From the NCBI GenBank assembly GCA_018224345.1, contig JAGTUW010000009.1, positions 1-15,513 on the forward strand: a stretch of 15,513 nt of DNA, in the 5' to 3' direction. The position numbers and the translations under genes are program-made. Shown here in pieces: positions 13,589 to 15,513 of the stretch. This stretch comes from Bacteroidota bacterium (GTDB taxonomy: Bacteria > Bacteroidota > Ignavibacteria > SZUA-365). Every line of letters starts with the position of its first letter. The stretch's first letter is position 1. The notes under the pieces are model-generated. The model made no database searches. It had not been told where the DNA came from and saw only the letters and a list, made by a program, of their open reading frames with translations.

Positions 13589-15513
13589 ATGAACTCATGG
13601 AGACCGGGAGTGATCGTCCTGTGCGTGCTCCCCTGTATTGCCTTCCTGCTGCACACGAATCATGTCTGTGCACAGGAATGGATTTCCCGCCTTTCGTTTC
13701 CTGCTGTCACCTTCGATGAAGTGGCCGCAATGAAAACCGATACGGAACATGCCTTCATCGCTGGTTCCTGCATCAACGCCCGGGGAGACTGGGATGCCGT
13801 CCTTGCAGCCTTCAATTCGGATGGTGATACATTGTGGACGAAACACTGGGATCTCGGTGCGGATGAAAAAGCCGTCGCCCTTTCGCTCGATGATCAGGGA
13901 GGGTTACTGCTGGCAATCACGCAGTGGCACAACGCCGGGAGCACCGCATATCTCGCACGGTGGACACTGAGTGGATCTCCGCACTGGCATCGCGGCTTCG
14001 GTGATGGCGCGCCCCGCAGCAATGCGATCGGTCTGACTCCGCTCGCAACAGGAAAGGTCGCGTTTCTCTATTCATCGGAGGGAGATGCCGTATCCCGATG
14101 CGGTATCGCCGTGCTCACCATCAATGGTGCACTGCTCTGGTCGGAACTTCTTCCAGAGGCACATCCCGGCGCCATCACATCCGATGGAAACGAAATCGCA
14201 ATTGTCAGTACAGAGGTTCTTCATCCCTCCCGTTGCACCTTTCATCTTTACGATGACACCGGCATTCAGCTCTCCACAGATCACTTCACTGCACCAGGGA
14301 ACGGGGTGAATGTGCCGAAATACGTTCGCAACGGAAGTGATGGATATCTTGTCGCCGGTACGGTAATCGACGAACAGGGTCATGGCATACCGTATGTTCT
14401 CCATTACACATCCGCCGGAAAAAGAGACTGGAGCGCACTTCCCATGAGCCGCACCGGAAAGCATCGTCTCATGAATCTTGCAGCGTTTCCCGGAGGTGGG
14501 GCGGTCATCACCGTGCGCGAAGAAGCACACGGAGGCGACGCCGACATCTATATCGCACGGTTGGACTCCGATGGCAACAGCGTCTGGGCACAATCATTTG
14601 ATCGCTCAGGTGCCGGCTTCGATCAGCATCCACCGCTGTTCGCCGGTATCTCCGGCGCGACGTGGCGCGGTAATAACGCTGATCTGTGCTGGCCACCCGC
14701 ACATGACGAGATTTCGACCGCAGACGAGCTTCGCTACCGCGTCTATCTTGCGACGACTTCCGCGGGACATGACTTCAACGCTCCCGCTGATGAGGTCCTG
14801 GGGAAACATTCCTGTTCACTCACGGGATTGACCCCCGGAGATCGCGCCTATGTCGTCGTTCGTGCGGTCGATGCGGCGGGGAATGAGGACAGCAATACCC
14901 GTGAGCTGATTATTGACGTCCCGTCACCGCAACTGCATATCACTTCTCCACGTTTGCTGGAGATTGATCCCTGTACACCATTTCTTCATCAACTCGAGGC
15001 CAGCGGCGGTCTTCCCCCCTATGCGTGGTCGATACTGTCAGGAGTACTCCCTGCGGGATTCACCTTCCAGCAAAGCGGACGAATCGAAGGCAGCACTGCG
15101 GCCACCGGCAACTATTCCGTCCACCTGCAATGCAGCGACGCGGCGGGTGACACAGTTTCCGCAGAGATTGTTTTCCGCGTTCTGCCACCACCCCGGTTGA
15201 TCGTCGAACACGACATGACGCTCGAAGCCGGTGCACATTGCTTCTCGACCCTGATTGTCAACGCGGGCAGCATCCTCTCCTTCAACGGTGCGGTATCATT
15301 GTTGATTCAGGATAGCCTGATCGTCGACGGAGTGATACGCAGTGAATGTGCCGATATCGTCTGCACCAGCTTCTCCCACGTTCTCATCCGTGGCAGCATT
15401 GACAATCGCTGCCCTGATCCCGAAACAGGACAGCCGGGAAATCTGAGCTTCATCAGCGGACACGGATCTCTTGAACTTCGCGATATGCGGCCGGGAGGAG
15501 GACTGTTCACCGA
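13589..15513 (+). CDS. Large secreted multidomain protein, propeller-like repeats, FnIII and Ig-like domains (3' truncated)
   Basis: The frame from ATG 13589 stays open for 641 codons to the end of the window, so the C-terminus is missing. GGAGG (13579-13583) lies 5 nt before the start. Residues 1-28 are a signal peptide ending VCA|QE. Residues about 30-350 carry repeats of the form (D/N)G....W with Trp at 83, 133, 184, 281 and 333. A sixth unit, with Ser in place of Trp, sits near 229, giving a period of about 50 residues as in beta-propeller blades. Residues about 354-443 look like fibronectin type III (TGLTPGDRAYVVVRAVDAAG). Residues about 447-532 look like a putative-Ig domain (GGLPPYAWSILSGVLPAGF). 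From about 533 the sequence becomes beta-rich (GAVSLLIQDSLIVDGVI), perhaps a beta-helix. T9SS export is likely by context, but its sorting domain would lie beyond the window. No catalytic motif is visible. Confidence 0.88.
   Translation, partial: MNSWRPGVIVLCVLPCIAFLLHTNHVCAQEWISRLSFPAVTFDEVAAMKTDTEHAFIAGSCINARGDWDAVLAAFNSDGDTLWTKHWDLGADEKAVALSLDDQGGLLLAITQWHNAGSTAYLARWTLSGSPHWHRGFGDGAPRSNAIGLTPLATGKVAFLYSSEGDAVSRCGIAVLTINGALLWSELLPEAHPGAITSDGNEIAIVSTEVLHPSRCTFHLYDDTGIQLSTDHFTAPGNGVNVPKYVRNGSDGYLVAGTVIDEQGHGIPYVLHYTSAGKRDWSALPMSRTGKHRLMNLAAFPGGGAVITVREEAHGGDADIYIARLDSDGNSVWAQSFDRSGAGFDQHPPLFAGISGATWRGNNADLCWPPAHDEISTADELRYRVYLATTSAGHDFNAPADEVLGKHSCSLTGLTPGDRAYVVVRAVDAAGNEDSNTRELIIDVPSPQLHITSPRLLEIDPCTPFLHQLEASGGLPPYAWSILSGVLPAGFTFQQSGRIEGSTAATGNYSVHLQCSDAAGDTVSAEIVFRVLPPPRLIVEHDMTLEAGAHCFSTLIVNAGSILSFNGAVSLLIQDSLIVDGVIRSECADIVCTSFSHVLIRGSIDNRCPDPETGQPGNLSFISGHGSLELRDMRPGGGLFT

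Noticed and set aside
14072..14593. 173-codon minus-strand frame opposite the large secreted protein
   Set aside because: The plus-strand frame has a signal peptide, ribosome-binding site and repeat periodicity across the same bases; the minus frame has none of these.

Overview
The window looks like a chromosomal segment from a Gram-negative bacterium of the Bacteroidota / Ignavibacteria-Kapabacteria (FCB) kind. It has an outer-membrane assembly and lipid A operon (bamA, two skp/ompH genes, lpxD). It also has at least two proteins with type IX secretion (T9SS) C-terminal sorting domains, one of them carrying the 'PVELxSF' linker plus FnIII-like module often seen in that group. Base composition is moderately GC-rich. 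The exact phylum is an inference from gene content only.

Layout. (1) 2-3324, plus strand: the 3' part of bamA, two tandem skp/ompH paralogues and lpxD, closed by a clear intrinsic terminator. Together they act in beta-barrel insertion, periplasmic chaperoning of barrel precursors and lipid A synthesis. (2) 3411-4788: a YdfG-like short-chain dehydrogenase on plus and a TetR-family regulator on minus, whose 3' ends overlap by 29 bp. The tetR promoter region holds a candidate operator dyad. (3) 4789-5093: an intergenic region with an imperfect inverted repeat of about 47-bp arms built from degenerate CAC-AAG tracts. (4) 5094-10876, minus strand: complete ppc (PEP carboxylase) with uvrA (nucleotide excision repair) upstream of it. 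(5) 11019-13259, minus strand: a T9SS-exported alpha/beta hydrolase with a PETase/dienelactone-hydrolase-like catalytic triad, followed by a decapitated 3' remnant of another T9SS protein that still has its terminator. (6) 13425-15513, plus strand: a promoter, a structured leader and a large secreted multidomain protein. This protein runs off the window edge with no stop for 641 codons and shows a roughly 50-residue propeller-like periodicity.

The core genes (bamA-skp-skp-lpxD, ppc, uvrA) are ordinary. The accessory interest is in the secreted-protein cluster at 11.0-15.5 kb and the inverted repeat at 4.84-4.98 kb. I saw no mobile element, CRISPR array, tRNA, rRNA or convincing defence system. 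Nothing here amounts to a clearly new multi-gene system.
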